DNA of 7,700 nt, taken from assembly GCA_964510785.1 (NCBI GenBank), contig CAZECM010000119.1:1-7700 (forward strand). The letters run 5' to 3'. Source of the DNA: JAAYZM01 sp964510785. GTDB taxonomy: Bacteria > Actinomycetota > Actinomycetes > Actinomycetales > Cellulomonadaceae. The position numbers and the translations under genes are program-made. The notes below the pieces were generated by a model that was not told the origin of the DNA, searched no databases, and saw only the letters and a program-made list of their open reading frames with translations. This document shows positions 6,837 to 7,700 of the stretch, piece after piece (within the stretch, counting starts at the first letter, position 1; the number at the start of each line of letters is the position of its first letter).

Positions 6837-6847
6837 CGTTGTCAACG
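6837..6847. repeat. 11-bp palindrome CGTTG-T-CAACG
   Basis: Perfect 5-bp arms surround a single central base, 30-40 bp past the dnaA stop. The shape suits a dimeric regulator site or a minor origin element; I recognise no specific regulator. Confidence 0.3.
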
Positions 6848-6876
6848 CGCTGACCTGCGGATATGCCCAACGGCGA

Positions 6877-7700
6877 TCAGCCGCGGTGCTGTTGCTTGAT
6901 GCGGTTGGTGAGCTCGGCGACCTGGTTGTAGACGGCGCGGCGCTCACCGATGAGCTCGGAGATCTTGCGGTTCGCGTGCATCACCGTGGTGTGGTCGCGG
7001 CCGCCGAAAGCCTGGCCGATCTTCGGCAACGACATGTCCGTGAGCTCGCGGCACAGGTACATCGCGATCTGGCGTGCCGTCACGAGGACGCGCGAACGGG
7101 AAGAGCCACAGATGTCGTCGATCGTCAGGCCGAAGTAGGCCGCGGTCTGGGCGATGATCGTCGCGGCCGTGATCTCGACGGCGTCGTCGTCCGTGATGAG
7201 GTCCTTCAGTACGATCTCGGCGAGCGACTGGTCCACCTGCTGCCGGTTGAGCTGGGCGAAGGCGGTGACACGGATGAGTGCGCCCTCGAGCTCGCGGATG
7301 TTCGTGGAGATGCGCGAGGCGATGTAGCTGAGAACCTCGTCCGGTGCGGGGAGGTTGTCCGCCGCGGCCTTCTTGCGCAGGATCGCGATGCGGGTCTCGA
7401 GGTCCGGTGGTTGAACGTCCGTGATGAGGCCCCACTCGAAGCGTGAACGCATCCGGTCCTCGAACCCGTTGAGCTGCTTGGGCGGGACGTCCGAGGTGAT
7501 GACGACCTGCTTGTTCGCGTTGTGCAGGGTGTTGAACGTGTGGAAGAACTCCTCCATCGTCTGTTCCTTGCCCTGCAGGAACTGGATGTCGTCGATGAGG
7601 AGCACGTCGACGTCGCGGTAGCGGCGCTGGAACGCGCCGGCCTTGTCGTCACGGATCGAGTTGATGAAGTCGTTGGTGAACTCCTCGGAGTTCACGTAGC
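6877..7700 (-). CDS. dnaA: Chromosomal replication initiator DnaA, C-terminal part (cut by window edge)
   Basis: DnaA binds DnaA boxes in oriC and, as an ATP-bound AAA+ filament, melts the origin and recruits the helicase. The visible part begins in domain III with YVNSEEFTNDFINSIRDDKA, and the frame is open to the right edge, so the internal GTG at 7695 is not the start. Walker B is VLLIDDIQFL, with its two Asp codons at 7593-7588. Sensor 1 (VITSDVPPKQL), the arginine-finger region (RSRFEWGL) and sensor 2 (NIRELEGALIRV) follow. Domain IV has the helix-turn-helix block and signature FGGRDHTTVMHANRKI (about 7009-6965), the DNA-binding part. It ends in KQQHRG and TGA (6879-6877). Domains I-II and Walker A are outside the window. 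oriC lies directly downstream, the usual order. Confidence 0.97.
   Translation of the reverse strand, partial: YVNSEEFTNDFINSIRDDKAGAFQRRYRDVDVLLIDDIQFLQGKEQTMEEFFHTFNTLHNANKQVVITSDVPPKQLNGFEDRMRSRFEWGLITDVQPPDLETRIAILRKKAAADNLPAPDEVLSYIASRISTNIRELEGALIRVTAFAQLNRQQVDQSLAEIVLKDLITDDDAVEITAATIIAQTAAYFGLTIDDICGSSRSRVLVTARQIAMYLCRELTDMSLPKIGQAFGGRDHTTVMHANRKISELIGERRAVYNQVAELTNRIKQQHRG

Larger units (their letters stand above)
6379..6876. other. oriC: Chromosomal replication origin (oriC), dnaA-dnaN intergenic region
   Basis: This 498-bp stretch between dnaA and dnaN has no credible gene and is where actinobacterial oriC is normally found. Several 9-mers resemble DnaA boxes in both orientations: TCGTCCACA (6598-6590), GCATCCACA (6641-6633), TCGTCCACG (6703-6711), CTGTCCACA (6756-6764) and TTGTGCACA (6768-6776). 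Weaker ones include 6725-6733 and 6746-6754. Two segments are clearly less GC-rich (about half A+T by eye): 6541-6590 and 6781-6840. The first, on the dnaN side of the boxes, is a candidate unwinding element. Short perfect inverted repeats crowd the dnaA-proximal half. The dnaN promoter, and possibly regulatory sites for it, must also lie here. Confidence 0.88.

Noticed and set aside
6335..6853. Plus- and minus-strand open frames of 60-172 codons in the dnaA-dnaN gap
   Set aside because: They cover the DnaA boxes, have no convincing ribosome sites or known motifs, and overlap each other in several frames. The region is better explained as oriC.

Overview
The window is the replication-origin neighbourhood of a high-GC actinobacterial chromosome. 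The evidence is the gene order dnaA / oriC / dnaN / gnd / recF / dciA (DUF721) / gyrB / gyrA, all on the minus strand. A 6-phosphogluconate dehydrogenase gene between dnaN and recF is a known actinobacterial arrangement (for example Streptomyces and Mycobacterium smegmatis). Very high third-position GC, several GTG starts and the protein sequences fit a member of the Micrococcales, possibly a Cellulomonas-like genus. The genus is inference.

Layout from right to left, which is the direction of transcription. Positions 7700-6877 hold the 3' two-thirds or so of dnaA, cut by the window edge. Positions 6876-6379 are a gene-free stretch of about 500 bp that holds oriC: scattered DnaA-box-like 9-mers, a tandem pair of good boxes at 6756-6776, two less GC-rich segments and a series of short perfect inverted repeats. 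Then come dnaN (6378-5248), gnd (5240-4344), recF (4340-3144) and dciA (3154-2552), with gaps of 7 and 3 nt and one 11-nt overlap, so they are very probably one operon. A 186-bp spacer (2551-2366) carries a perfect consensus DnaA box (2517-2525) and a possible gyrB promoter. gyrB (2365-221) and the first 68 codons of gyrA (204-1) follow, 16 nt apart.

The genes form a replication and DNA-maintenance set. DnaA opens oriC, DciA helps load the replicative helicase, DnaN clamps the polymerase, RecF helps restart or repair gapped forks, and GyrA/GyrB remove positive supercoils ahead of the fork. Gnd is the metabolic exception (pentose phosphate pathway).

The main anomaly is in the 3' part of gyrB. 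The coding sequence is broken by a 10-N assembly gap (426-435) and by about 100 bp (about 324-425) that does not belong to gyrB. On the plus strand that piece encodes a fragment of an anaerobic (class III) ribonucleotide reductase NrdD. Taking this block out leaves a nearly perfect GyrB, so it is best read as a chimeric contig end next to a scaffold gap, not as biology. I see no previously undescribed system, mobile element, CRISPR array, tRNA or rRNA here. The most interesting biological signal is the isolated consensus DnaA box in front of gyrB.
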